Assembly (NCBI GenBank): GCA_003315675.1
Contig: NIZU01000007.1
Location: 1-13,939, forward strand
Source: Methanocorpusculum sp. MCE
Lineage (GTDB): Archaea; Halobacteriota; Methanomicrobia; Methanomicrobiales; Methanocorpusculaceae
DNA: 13,939 nt
Direction of reading: 5' to 3'
Positions 6,965 through 13,455 of this stretch are shown here, piece by piece (positions within the stretch are counted from its first letter, which is position 1; each line of letters starts with the position of its first letter). The notes beneath the pieces are model-generated. The model was not told the origin of the DNA. It did no database searches and worked only from the letters and a program-made list of their open reading frames with translations. The position numbers were made by a program, and so were the translations under genes.

Positions 6965-7251
6965 TGCTCAGCAAAATCAATGGAGAAGTAGAATTACTCG
7001 AACGCCACCAGTCCGTCATGCGTGTTGTTGCACGTCAGGGTCCGATCGGCATTATGAAACTTACCGAAGAACTCAGCCAGCCTCAGCACAGAATTCGGTA
7101 TTCTTTGCGGGTTTTAGAGCAGATGCAGTATATCAAAGCGACGCCGTCTGGTGCTGTTGCCACGCCGAAGGCCTATGAGATGCTGACAAACTTTAATCAG
7201 GATTTGGAAAAACTCATTACGCGTCTTGCTTCTTTACACCAGGAAAAATGA
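6964..7251 (+). CDS. Winged-helix DNA-binding protein (predicted transcriptional regulator)
   Basis: This 95-residue protein fits one winged helix-turn-helix domain plus a C-terminal helix. Helix 1 is about residues 4-25. GIMKLTEELSQPQHRIRYSLRVLEQMQYI (about 29-57) reads as helix-turn-recognition helix, and ATPSGAVATPKAYEML (about 59-74) as the beta wing. The tail FNQDLEKLITRLASLHQ is likely a dimerisation helix. The pattern suits an ArsR/MarR-like archaeal regulator, but the target is unknown. The ATG at 6964 overlaps the stop of the membrane-protein gene. Frequent Gln/Arg in the recognition region supports DNA contact. Confidence 0.85.
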   Translation: MLSKINGEVELLERHQSVMRVVARQGPIGIMKLTEELSQPQHRIRYSLRVLEQMQYIKATPSGAVATPKAYEMLTNFNQDLEKLITRLASLHQEK

Positions 7252-7267
7252 CGCCAAAATCATAATC

Positions 7268-7276
7268 TTTAATACA
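7268..7276 (+). promoter_or_regulatory. TATA-like box for tRNA-Asn
   Basis: TTTAATACA, within CTTTAATACAAC, lies about 40 bases before the tRNA 5' end. This suits an archaeal box A with a short leader. Confidence 0.45.
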
Positions 7277-7310
7277 ACGACCCACCCATGTAATTAGGCA
7301 ACACAAATGT

Positions 7311-7383
7311 GCCGCCATAACTCAGTTGGTAGAGTGGCTGGCTGTTAACCAGCATGTCACAGGTTCGAGTCCTGTTGGCGGCG
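7311..7383 (+). tRNA. tRNA-Asn (GTT)
   Basis: A complete cloverleaf is visible. The acceptor GCCGCCA (7311-7317) pairs with TGGCGGC (7376-7382), with G at 7383 as discriminator. The anticodon arm is GCTGG-CTGTTAA-CCAGC with anticodon GTT at 7344-7346. The T-arm is ACAGG-TTCGAGT-CCTGT. No CCA is encoded and there is no intron. Confidence 0.97.
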
Positions 7384-7477
7384 TTTCTTTTTGTTTTTTT
7401 GTGTAGTTTTTTCAAAACACATATCCTGTATTTTCAGCGAATAAACAAACACCTTTATCTATCAGCATACCAAATAT

Positions 7478-7541
7478 CATATGTTCTTCTGCAAGGGAAC
7501 AAATTTTGAGGGCGCGTGGTTTCAAACCACACACCCGTTTT
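7478..7541 (+). ncRNA. Candidate small RNA with two hairpins (tentative)
   Basis: Between the two tRNAs, a TATA-like CTTTATCTA (about 7453-7461) is followed by two hairpins. The first is GTTCTT (7483-7488) with GGGAAC (7495-7500), using two G-T pairs. The second is GTGGT (7516-7520) with ACCAC (7526-7530), flanked by GGG (7510-7512) and CCC (7534-7536) and ending in four T. This may instead be just the leader or promoter region of the following tRNA. Confidence 0.25.
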
Positions 7542-7557
7542 ACGTACTTCTCTCTGC

Positions 7558-7629
7558 GGGCCTGTAGCTTAGTGGTGGAGCGCCCGGCTCATAACCGGGT
7601 GGTCGTGGGTTCGAACCCCTCCGGGCCCA
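7558..7629 (+). tRNA. tRNA with CAT anticodon (elongator Met or, more likely, Ile2)
   Basis: The acceptor GGGCCTG (7558-7564) pairs with CGGGCCC (7622-7628), with discriminator A at 7629. The anticodon arm is CCCGG-CTCATAA-CCGGG with CAT at 7590-7592. The T-arm is GTGGG-TTCGAAC-CCCTC, with one weak or mismatched position. It lacks the three G-C pairs next to the anticodon loop seen in initiators, so it is not the initiator tRNA. The GGGCC start and GGCTCATAACC anticodon arm resemble archaeal tRNA-Ile2, whose C34 is modified to agmatidine to read AUA. Elongator Met remains possible. Confidence 0.9.
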
Positions 7630-7888
7630 TTAACTTTGCCGATATTTGACACCATTAGAATGTGTAATCTTTATTTTTATAGACAAATATTAACAAACTG
7701 AAATTTCAGTGAATACTTTCCAAGAGATTTACATCTCCTCAGATAGTGTGAAAAAGCTTCCATTATATTTAAACTCATAAAATAAGAGAATATCTATCAA
7801 CCCATTTTTTAACGCGAATCATGATTTATGGAAGATTGGCTACATCCCTACCCCCTCACGCCCCCCCCAAAAAAAGAAGAATACCGAG
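7630..7888. other. AT-rich gene-free stretch with a palindrome, a solo tag and homopolymer runs
   Basis: No convincing ORF is present. Visible items are a 14-base perfect palindrome ACTGAAATTTCAGT (7697-7710), a small hairpin GAGAT-TTAC-ATCTC (about 7724-7737), and TATA-like AT runs near 7668-7681 and 7762-7772. The tag TTAACGCGAATC (7809-7820) is also found in IR1. A run of eight C followed by seven A occupies 7861-7875. An open frame at 7821-8078 runs straight through IR2 and has no protein-like character. Confidence 0.5.
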
Positions 7889-8045
7889 AATTTCTAACAA
7901 CCGTTTTTTCGACAGAAAGTACTTTCTTTTCATAACGTTCGTGATATGCCTGGTTGAGACCAAAGCTGCTAAAAGTTCCCATACATACTACTCAACGTAC
8001 GAAAAGAAAGTACTTTCTGTCGGAAAAAAAGGGTTGTTAGAAATT
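7889..8045. repeat. IR2: AT-rich inverted repeat with duplicated AGAAAGTACTTTCT palindrome
   Basis: The left arm (7889-7931) and right arm (8001-8045) are inverted copies differing by one substitution and two 1-base indels in the T/A run. They are separated by 69 bases. Both contain the 14-base palindrome AGAAAGTACTTTCT. Pairing may continue weakly outward to about 7881 and 8055. There is no gene inside. The low G+C content sets it apart from IR1 and IR3. It may be a structured RNA, a mobile-element remnant or a two-way terminator. Confidence 0.8.
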
Positions 8046-8152
8046 TTCAGATATAATTTTCATTTAATGATAATATGACTACACAAACGAGATGAAAATG
8101 TTGGAGACGTGATAAAAATCATTAAATTGGTGGGATATGGGAGATTCTCCCC

Positions 8153-8752
8153 CTACCCCTCCCTCGAAACAATCAGCCGCACACCCTCCTGCCAGATCTT
8201 TTTGATCTCTTCTTCGGGCATTTCCGTCATCTTATAATTCAGCAGACCCGAATACAGGGCCACCATAATATATGCCAGCGTCCGTGCATCCGTTTTCGTT
8301 TGGACACTGCCCTCCTCCTGCTCCCGTTTTACCGCCCCTTCCGTCGCCGCCACCAGAGCATGCAGATACTCCACCGTCGCCCCACGGATCGCCGGATTCC
8401 TGAGTGACAACGCAAACATCTCGTAGAAAAGGGCACGCCGCCCCTCATCGCCGAGATCGAACTGCTCGAAAATCGGGGAAAACAAAATAGAATACAATGC
8501 ATCCAGCGAAGCAGGCTTTGGCGAATCATCCGTAATGACCTGCATCTGCCGCTGGATCGTGGCCATAACCTCCTGGAAAAGCGCCTCCCTTGTCGGGAAA
8601 TACCAGTAGATCGCCCCCTTACTCACGTTCAGCCTCTTCGCGACCGCATGAATGCTCGCCTCCGCATATCCCTTTTCTGCGATCACCTCTATCGTGGTCA
8701 AAATGATCTTCTTCTTCGCATCCTCTTTGTATTCGGGAATCACTTTCGGCAT
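8153..8752 (-). CDS. TetR/AcrR-family transcriptional regulator
   Basis: This 199-residue protein starts MPKVIPEYKED at ATG 8752. A TTG six codons upstream is less likely because its ribosome site would be too close. The N-terminal TetR helix-turn-helix is clear: KKKIILTTIEVIAEKGYAEAS then VAKRLNVSKGAIYWYFPTREALFQEV (about residues 13-58). The all-helical C-terminal ligand domain (about 70-199) includes YEMFALSLRNPAIRG. It is divergent from the methyltransferase gene with a 120-base shared region holding inverted repeats. Self-regulation and control of the neighbour are therefore likely by family habit. Ligand unknown. Confidence 0.92.
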   Translation of the reverse strand: MPKVIPEYKEDAKKKIILTTIEVIAEKGYAEASIHAVAKRLNVSKGAIYWYFPTREALFQEVMATIQRQMQVITDDSPKPASLDALYSILFSPIFEQFDLGDEGRRALFYEMFALSLRNPAIRGATVEYLHALVAATEGAVKREQEEGSVQTKTDARTLAYIMVALYSGLLNYKMTEMPEEEIKKIWQEGVRLIVSREG

Positions 8753-8799
8753 GACTATGTTATATTTCAATCTCCGACCGGATTATTATTGTTGTCCTC

Positions 8800-8830
8800 G
8801 TATGGTAAACATACCGCATGGTATTAATAC
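8800..8830. promoter_or_regulatory. Candidate TetR operator region
   Basis: The region between the divergent genes holds GTATG-GTAAA-CATAC (8800-8814), a 5-bp inverted repeat, and the perfect 10-base palindrome GTATTAATAC (8821-8830). GTATG recurs at 8841-8845. GTATTAATAC also looks like the TATA element of the methyltransferase promoter, so binding there would block transcription. Inference from position and symmetry. Confidence 0.45.
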
Positions 8831-8872
8831 ATTCTAATTCGTATGTTTTATTGCAAACGAGGCTGCAGTTCA

Positions 8873-9769
8873 ATGACCCAGCAATCAAACGAAAAAACCG
8901 GCCCAAGTAAAATGGCTGAAGGAATCGCATTACAGCGGTTCGCCGAATCGAAGCTCCCGGAAGATCGACGCATATTCTACGATCCGTATGCCGTCTATTT
9001 CATTGATCCCCGGACGCTCGAGTATGCCAAGCAAAATCCTCTCCAGGCAAAAGCCTTGGCGGAAGAGTATGAAAAAAAGATGCCGGGTTGGAGCAACTCG
9101 ATCCGTGCCCGGGTCCGGTACTTCGACGACCGCATCGAAAAGGCTGCAGCCGAAGGATTCACCCAGCTTGTCATCCTCGGCGCCGGGTATGATACCCGGG
9201 CATACCGTATCCCTGCCCTCAAAGAACGGATGACCATCTTCGAAGTCGATCACCCGCAGACGATCGAACGGAAAATAAGCATCATCACCGGCATCTTTCA
9301 GGAAATGCCGAAGCATGTAAGGTTCGTCCCTCTCGATCTCGAACACGGCGATCTCTGGGACACGCTGAAAAGATCCGGATACTCTACGTCAGAAAAAACG
9401 CTCTTCGTCCTCGAAGGACTTCTCATGTATCTCTCCCGGGACGCGGTCGCCGAACTGTTTTCAGGCATCGCCCAAAACGCCGGGGCCGGCAGCATCGCTC
9501 TCTTCGATTTCGTCCCGCAGTCGCTCGTTGACGGCATCTCGGACAGCGAAGGAGGCGCCTACATACGTGCGTATCTTTCCCAGGTCGGCGAACTCTTTCG
9601 CACAGGTTTTGCCGAAAACGAACTCAACCCCTATCTCGCCGGGCTTGGATTTACCGACGTGGAGATCGTTCCAGGCTCCGTGTACAAGGGCATGATCTAT
9701 ACCGGCGTCAATGCCGACCGGCCCGTATCCGGTCTGCTCAACTTTGCCGCCGCAGTCGTCCGCGGCTGA
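8873..9769 (+). CDS. LCM-type class I SAM-dependent methyltransferase
   Basis: This 299-residue protein starts at ATG 8873 (MTQQSNEKTG). GAGG at 8859-8862 lies 10 bases upstream, which favours this start over ATG 8843. It looks like the leucine carboxyl methyltransferase / PPM1-TcmP superfamily. The SAM-binding loop is ILGAGYDTRAYRI (about 101-113), FEVDHP (about 123-128) is an acidic ribose-binding region, and LEGLLMYLS (about 180-188) and IALFDFVP follow. Family members O-methylate carboxylates or small molecules. The natural substrate cannot be read. It is divergent from a TetR regulator, so it is probably induced by a small ligand. Confidence 0.9.
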   Translation: MTQQSNEKTGPSKMAEGIALQRFAESKLPEDRRIFYDPYAVYFIDPRTLEYAKQNPLQAKALAEEYEKKMPGWSNSIRARVRYFDDRIEKAAAEGFTQLVILGAGYDTRAYRIPALKERMTIFEVDHPQTIERKISIITGIFQEMPKHVRFVPLDLEHGDLWDTLKRSGYSTSEKTLFVLEGLLMYLSRDAVAELFSGIAQNAGAGSIALFDFVPQSLVDGISDSEGGAYIRAYLSQVGELFRTGFAENELNPYLAGLGFTDVEIVPGSVYKGMIYTGVNADRPVSGLLNFAAAVVRG

Positions 9770-9805
9770 CCGGTAAAAAATGCTGGTGAGCGGCCGGCAC
9801 ACCAC

Positions 9806-9811
9806 TTTTTT
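9806..9811 (+). terminator. T-run terminator after the methyltransferase gene
   Basis: Six T lie 37 bases after the stop. The GC-rich CGGCCGGC just upstream may aid pausing. Confidence 0.4.
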
Positions 9812-9841
9812 CGATAATTACTAAATAACCCGGAAAGCATT

Positions 9842-9852
9842 GATATAAAAAT
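9842..9852 (+). promoter_or_regulatory. TATA box for the GNAT gene
   Basis: GATATAAAAAT sits about 25-30 bases before ATG 9875, and no ribosome binding site is visible. This fits a leaderless or nearly leaderless mRNA. Confidence 0.55.
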
Positions 9853-9874
9853 ACGAACTTTTCAGGTACACATA

Positions 9875-10429
9875 ATGACGGAACCTACAATTTTCATCAG
9901 GGATGCGGCTGCGTCCGACTTTAACGATGTAATGGCTGTCGAAAAAGAGGCTTTCGGTTACGATAAGGAAGCGATCCTCGTTGCCGAACTACTGGAAGAT
10001 ACAACGGCTCAGCCGGTTGTATCCCTGCTCGCGTTTGCGGGAGACGAGCCCGTAGGGCATATTTTGTTTACGAAAGCGTCCCTTGAGGGGCCAGGCCCGG
10101 CACCCTTGATCTATCTTCTTGCACCGCTCGCCGTCAGACCCGCATACCAGAACAAAGGGATCGGCGGCATGCTGATCCGCGAAGGCCTGAGACGGCTGAA
10201 GGATATGGGGGTCATACTCGTCTTCGTGCTCGGCCACGAGGCCTACTACCCGAAGTACGGGTTTGTCGGGGGAGCCGAACGGATGGGATTTGCCGCTCCG
10301 TATCCGATCCCGGAAATACATGCGGGTGCATGGATGGTGCAGAATATAGGGTCCAGCGACCTTGCGGGCGTTTTTGGCCGGGTCGTGTGTGCGGACGCCC
10401 TGCAGAAACCGGAGCACTGGAGGGAGTAA
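9875..10429 (+). CDS. GNAT-family N-acetyltransferase (YhbS-like)
   Basis: This 184-residue protein has a GNAT fold. Motif A is LAPLAVRPAYQNKGIGGMLI (82-101), with the acetyl-CoA pyrophosphate loop Q-N-K-G-I-G-G. The preceding strand is VSLLAFAGDEPVGHILF (about 49-65). The later segment VFVLGHEAYYPKYGFVGGAE (117-135) is typical of the COG3153/YhbS branch. It would transfer acetyl from acetyl-CoA to a small amine or protein amine, target unknown. Soluble, no signal. The cupin gene follows 61 bases later on the same strand, probably sharing the transcript. Confidence 0.93.
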   Translation: MTEPTIFIRDAAASDFNDVMAVEKEAFGYDKEAILVAELLEDTTAQPVVSLLAFAGDEPVGHILFTKASLEGPGPAPLIYLLAPLAVRPAYQNKGIGGMLIREGLRRLKDMGVILVFVLGHEAYYPKYGFVGGAERMGFAAPYPIPEIHAGAWMVQNIGSSDLAGVFGRVVCADALQKPEHWRE

Positions 10430-10490
10430 GGGTTTCGGCCGAGTATGCCTCATCACGAAGCTATTTGAGGCTTCTCGCGAAGTTGATAGT

Positions 10491-10847
10491 ATGACGATCT
10501 ACGTAACGACGCTGGACAAAACCCCAATCGCCGACAACCCCCACAACGTGGATGTCCGCAAAATCCACGGCTCTCCGAGCACGGATGTAATTGTGATCAC
10601 CCTCCAGCCCGGCGAGGCGCTGAAAAAGCATCTGACCCCGGTCGATGTGCTATTCTACGTTCTCGAAGGAGAAGGGCTGATCGTGATCGGCGACGAACAG
10701 GAGAAGGTCGAAAAGGATTCCCTGATCGAAATCCCGAAATGCGTGCCGCATCTGCTGATAAACGACAGTGACGACGTGTTTAGGGTGATGGTGATCAAGA
10801 AGCTGACCACCGGCGACGGGAAGGATGCAAAGCCGCGACTGCTCTGA
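10491..10847 (+). CDS. Small single-domain cupin protein
   Basis: This 118-residue protein starts MTIYVTTLDK at ATG 10491. The open frame extends back into the GNAT gene but nothing there looks coding. Cupin motif 1 is LQPGEALKKHLTPVDVLFYVLEGEG (about 37-61), where the usual HxH is reduced to a single His in KHLT. Motif 2 is IEIPKCVPHLLIN (about 79-91), with P-x-x-x-P-H and Asn. With fewer metal ligands than canonical cupins it may bind metal weakly or serve as a binding protein. It ends 12 bases from the convergent membrane-protein gene, with a five-T run between them (10852-10856). Confidence 0.88.
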   Translation: MTIYVTTLDKTPIADNPHNVDVRKIHGSPSTDVIVITLQPGEALKKHLTPVDVLFYVLEGEGLIVIGDEQEKVEKDSLIEIPKCVPHLLINDSDDVFRVMVIKKLTTGDGKDAKPRLL

Positions 10848-10859
10848 ACGATTTTTGGT

Positions 10860-11885
10860 TCAGAGCGAGGCTTTTCTCTCCCTGTTTTTCGCATCGAAGA
10901 GGGCGGCGAGTCCGGCACACAGCACGAAGACCGGGCCGATAACATACCCTGCCCAGAACACGAACCCGAGAAGCCCAAGGATCAACAGTTTCAGCCAGAG
11001 ATATCCGACCGGCTTTTTCCGGGGTTTTACGTAGTATCTCAATACCAGGCATCCCAGAATGAGCGGGATCAAAATAAAGACCGCCGTTACGCCGAATGAT
11101 GCCTCGAACCCGGTTTTTCCTAGCGCCATCAGCGCCTGGATGAGCATGAAGACCGAACCGGCGATATACAAAAGACCGCCGGCAGATCCGGCGACCGTCT
11201 CCAGAGTGATTGTGACCGGCTCTTTTTTCACTCTGAAGAGATACACGAGCCCGAACATAACGATCAGGAGAGGGAATCCGATCACGAATGCCGGGCTGTT
11301 TCCTTCCCAGATCCTGATGTCAGCGATCGAGATCGGGATCATCACCCATTCGGGAAGAGTAAACTCCTCTTTATAGCCGACGGCAAGACCGTAGCTTCCG
11401 GGGCCTGTTCCGCTGTTGACCATCGCGATGAAATACGTGCCCGGCGCCTCGGCGATGTATTCGTATTCGAGCCATTGGTAGTTTGCGGCAGGGGTAAAGG
11501 GTTCATACTCCGGGAGGGGGGGCACTTCTCCCGGGATGAAGAGGTATCCTTCGTTGTCCAGCGACGCGACGCCGGCCGGGATCTCGCCAGAGCTTTCGAT
11601 TCCCGGGCCGATGAGAACGGCTTTTGGATAGGCGGCCCCGATCTCCGGGGTGAATACGGAGAACCAGAGCCGGTCTCCGGTTTCGAGGGTGAACTGGTAG
11701 TAGGCAACCGATCCGGCGTTCGGGAATGTGCCGTAAAGGGCCCTGGATTTTAGCGGGTCGTCGATATGGACGGCGTTTTGTATTCCTTCGTTTGCTCCGG
11801 GTATTTGCGGGGCATGTGCTGCGGCACAGGAAGCAAGTGACAGGATGATGAGTATTACGGCGAGTGCCGCGGCTCCTTTTCTCAT
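10860..11885 (-). CDS. Lipobox-bearing membrane protein with four or five C-terminal helices
   Basis: This 341-residue protein starts at ATG 11885 (MRKGAAALAVILI). A GTG start 14 codons upstream is possible but would put a polar leader before the signal sequence. A TATA-like AATTTAATTC near 11912-11920 suits a leaderless ATG 11885. The signal peptide ends with lipobox LASC (Cys20). An exported beta-rich domain (about 25-190) includes DPLKSRALYGTF and AYYQFTLETGDRLWFSVFTPE, reminiscent of sugar-binding or pre-peptidase-like folds. Hydrophobic segments lie at about 199-217, 237-255, 262-285 and 294-331. It is not a family I can name. It probably sits in the cell membrane with the large domain outside. 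Confidence 0.85.
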   Translation of the reverse strand: MRKGAAALAVILIILSLASCAAAHAPQIPGANEGIQNAVHIDDPLKSRALYGTFPNAGSVAYYQFTLETGDRLWFSVFTPEIGAAYPKAVLIGPGIESSGEIPAGVASLDNEGYLFIPGEVPPLPEYEPFTPAANYQWLEYEYIAEAPGTYFIAMVNSGTGPGSYGLAVGYKEEFTLPEWVMIPISIADIRIWEGNSPAFVIGFPLLIVMFGLVYLFRVKKEPVTITLETVAGSAGGLLYIAGSVFMLIQALMALGKTGFEASFGVTAVFILIPLILGCLVLRYYVKPRKKPVGYLWLKLLILGLLGFVFWAGYVIGPVFVLCAGLAALFDAKNRERKASL

Positions 11886-11999
11886 AATAATTTGATTAAT
11901 GTTCTCTGATGAATTAAATTTTTTCACGAAAAATGCGGCAAAAAATATTCGGGGTTTTCAGAGAGCGGGCATACCGAATTGGTAAATGGAATCATTTGA

Positions 12000-12218
12000 T
12001 TAGGCTCTCAATAACTCCAACGCTTTCTTATAAAGCGGGTCAAACTTGCAGCCGCAGCTCCCGCACTCTTTGTCTGCCTGTTCGACTGCTTTCAGCAATT
12101 CTGCTGTCGTTTCAGCCGACCCGTTAGCAGCCAGCCATTTTTTCGAGGGTGCGTCAAGTAATTCCCAGCCCGATTCTGCAAATTTTTCGATGATTTTAAC
12201 CAGTTCTTTGTTTGCCAT
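12000..12218 (-). CDS. Small Cys-containing protein (72 residues), downstream of the YdeI-like gene
   Basis: This is a 72-residue helical protein starting MANKELVKIIEKFAESGWELL. It has a strong ribosome binding site, GGAGG at 12227-12231, 8 bases before the ATG. A C-terminal CGSCGCKFDPLYKKALELL segment (Cys52, Cys55 and Cys57) could bind Zn or Fe-S, or be redox active. It starts 17 bases after the YdeI-like gene stop, so the two are probably one transcript. I do not recognise a family. The strong ribosome site and predicted regular helices argue that it is a real gene. Confidence 0.8.
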   Translation of the reverse strand: MANKELVKIIEKFAESGWELLDAPSKKWLAANGSAETTAELLKAVEQADKECGSCGCKFDPLYKKALELLRA

Positions 12219-12235
12219 TTTCCTTTCCTCCTTTT

Positions 12236-12646
12236 TTATGCATTTTGTTCGTGTAATTTTTTTATTACGGAGTTTAGCCTGTTTATCCTTGTTTCATCTT
12301 TTTTGGAAACTTCTATGTGATTTATCTGTTCGCGTTTGAAATAATCCGGTTGTTTCAAAAAGAGTTCCAATACACCGGCATCCTTTAGCGTATTCTCAAT
12401 ATAGGGGGGAATGATGACTTCCCGCTTTTTCATATCCCTTTCTAACGTTACAAATACGGTGTCGCCGAGATTCTTACCGACGACTCGTTTAATAAATTCG
12501 TTATAAACAAGATAATGCCCGTTTTTTGAAGGCAGGAGCATATGGTCGAAACTATGGCCATCTACCGTGATACACACCGGGATATTGCCCTTTTTCGGTA
12601 ATAAACTTATAGACGCAATGGTCGTTGTCGGTAACGCGTTTGGCAT
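12236..12646 (-). CDS. YdeI/OmdA-like protein with DUF1905-type N-terminal domain
   Basis: This 136-residue protein starts MPNALPTTTIASISLL at ATG 12646, with AAAGGAG at 12657-12663 ten bases upstream. An in-frame reading from 12757 would collide with the divergent SOUL gene. The N-terminal part (about 8-68, with VCITVDG and NEFIKRVVGKNLGDTVFVTLERD) fits a DUF1905-like barrel. The C-terminal part (about 73-134), REVIIPPYIENTL then LFLKQPDYFKREQINHIEVSKKDETRINRL, is typical of YdeI/OmdA, linked in the literature to bacteriocin protection. The true activity is not established. This layout is common in accessory gene sets and suggests lateral acquisition. Confidence 0.88.
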   Translation of the reverse strand: MPNALPTTTIASISLLPKKGNIPVCITVDGHSFDHMLLPSKNGHYLVYNEFIKRVVGKNLGDTVFVTLERDMKKREVIIPPYIENTLKDAGVLELFLKQPDYFKREQINHIEVSKKDETRINRLNSVIKKLHEQNA

Positions 12647-12727
12647 AGTATCTCTTCTCCTTTCTTCAGAATTTTGCCTCATCAGTAACCTATTTCGTGG
12701 CTGGAACGAAGCAGGATAGTATGACAG

Positions 12728-12736
12728 TCTATAGTA
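12728..12736 (+). promoter_or_regulatory. TATA-like box for the SOUL gene
   Basis: TCTATAGTA is centred about 25 bases before ATG 12756, with GC-rich sequence between and no ribosome binding site. This predicts a leaderless mRNA. Confidence 0.45.
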
Positions 12737-12755
12737 GTATGCGGGGGCCCGGATC

Positions 12756-13274
12756 ATGACGGAGACGATCCCCTATGAGGTTACGGGAAACGCGGGAGAG
12801 ATCGAGTTTCGGAAGTATCCCGCACTTGTGCTCGCAACGGTCGAGAGTGCAGGGGACGATTCGGGGTTCAATCTGCTGTTTGCGTATATTTCTGGCAAGA
12901 ATGCCGCGAAGGATTCTCTGCAGATGACCGCTCCGGGGATCACGTCAGCAAAGATCCCGATGACGGCGCCGGTTGTTTCGAATGCTTCGACGATGTCGTT
13001 TGTGATGCCGCACGGAAAAACCCCGGACGAGATCCCAGAGCCGCTCGACAGCAAGGTCCGGATCGTTCCGGTGCCTGAGCGGGAGATCGCGGTCATCACC
13101 TTCAAGGGGAAGACCCCTGATGAGGAGGTGAAGGAAGTTGAGGGCCGGCTCTTAAATGGTCTCCGTGACGCGGGGCTCGAGGCGGCGGGAGAGGTGTTTT
13201 TGATGCGGTATAATCCGCCCTGGATCCCGGGATTCCTGCGGCATAATGAGGTGGGGGTGGAGATTAGGCGGTGA
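12756..13274 (+). CDS. SOUL-family heme-binding protein
   Basis: This 172-residue protein has the whole SOUL/HBP domain. It begins YEVTGNAGEIEFRKYPALVLATV (7-29), then FAYISGKN (42-49), KIPMTAPV (66-73, the family signature), SFVMP (81-85) and RYNPPWIPGFLRHNEVGVEI (151-170). Family members bind tetrapyrroles or act as cytosolic heme-binding proteins. The archaeal role is not established. It has no signal peptide. It is divergent from the YdeI-like gene, whose ribosome site starts about 90 bases away. The terminator is unclear, as only a TTTTAAAA run follows. Confidence 0.93.
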   Translation: MTETIPYEVTGNAGEIEFRKYPALVLATVESAGDDSGFNLLFAYISGKNAAKDSLQMTAPGITSAKIPMTAPVVSNASTMSFVMPHGKTPDEIPEPLDSKVRIVPVPEREIAVITFKGKTPDEEVKEVEGRLLNGLRDAGLEAAGEVFLMRYNPPWIPGFLRHNEVGVEIRR

Positions 13275-13296
13275 AGAAAAGGATTTTAAAACAAGA

Positions 13297-13378
13297 TGCG
13301 AGGGGAGGGATTCGAACCCGCGAACTACTTAAGAACAGATCTTGAGTCAGTCTCCGTTGGCCACTTGGATACCCTCGC
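13297..13378 (-). tRNA. tRNA-Leu (CAA), with two stem mismatches
   Basis: Read on the minus strand, the acceptor GCGAGGG pairs with CCCTCGC and the discriminator is A. The anticodon loop is CTCAAGA with CAA at 13342-13344. A long variable region (13 nt) fits type II Leu. The D-arm is TCC/GGA and the T-loop is TTCGAAT. Two pairs are broken: T29-T41 in the anticodon stem (13349 with 13337) and C50-T64 in the T-stem (13320 with 13306). No CCA is encoded. Confidence 0.9.
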
Positions 13379-13455
13379 GAAAATACTTTTACATATTGGC
13401 TATTGTTTCTAATGAAGTTGTCGTCTTTTTAGATGTGGACACATGAGAAAGACCA

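Noticed and set aside
7697..7710. Palindrome ACTGAAATTTCAGT as an operator
   Set aside because: No gene start lies nearby on either strand, and short palindromes in AT-rich DNA can occur by chance.
7821..8078. 85-codon open frame on the plus strand
   Set aside because: It runs through both IR2 arms and the C/A run, has no ribosome site and does not read like a protein. I treat it as a by-product of the repeat.
12153..12646. The YdeI-like/72-residue pair as a toxin-antitoxin system
   Set aside because: Neither protein has a recognisable toxin or antitoxin domain, and YdeI/OmdA proteins are not known toxins. Size and layout alone do not suffice.
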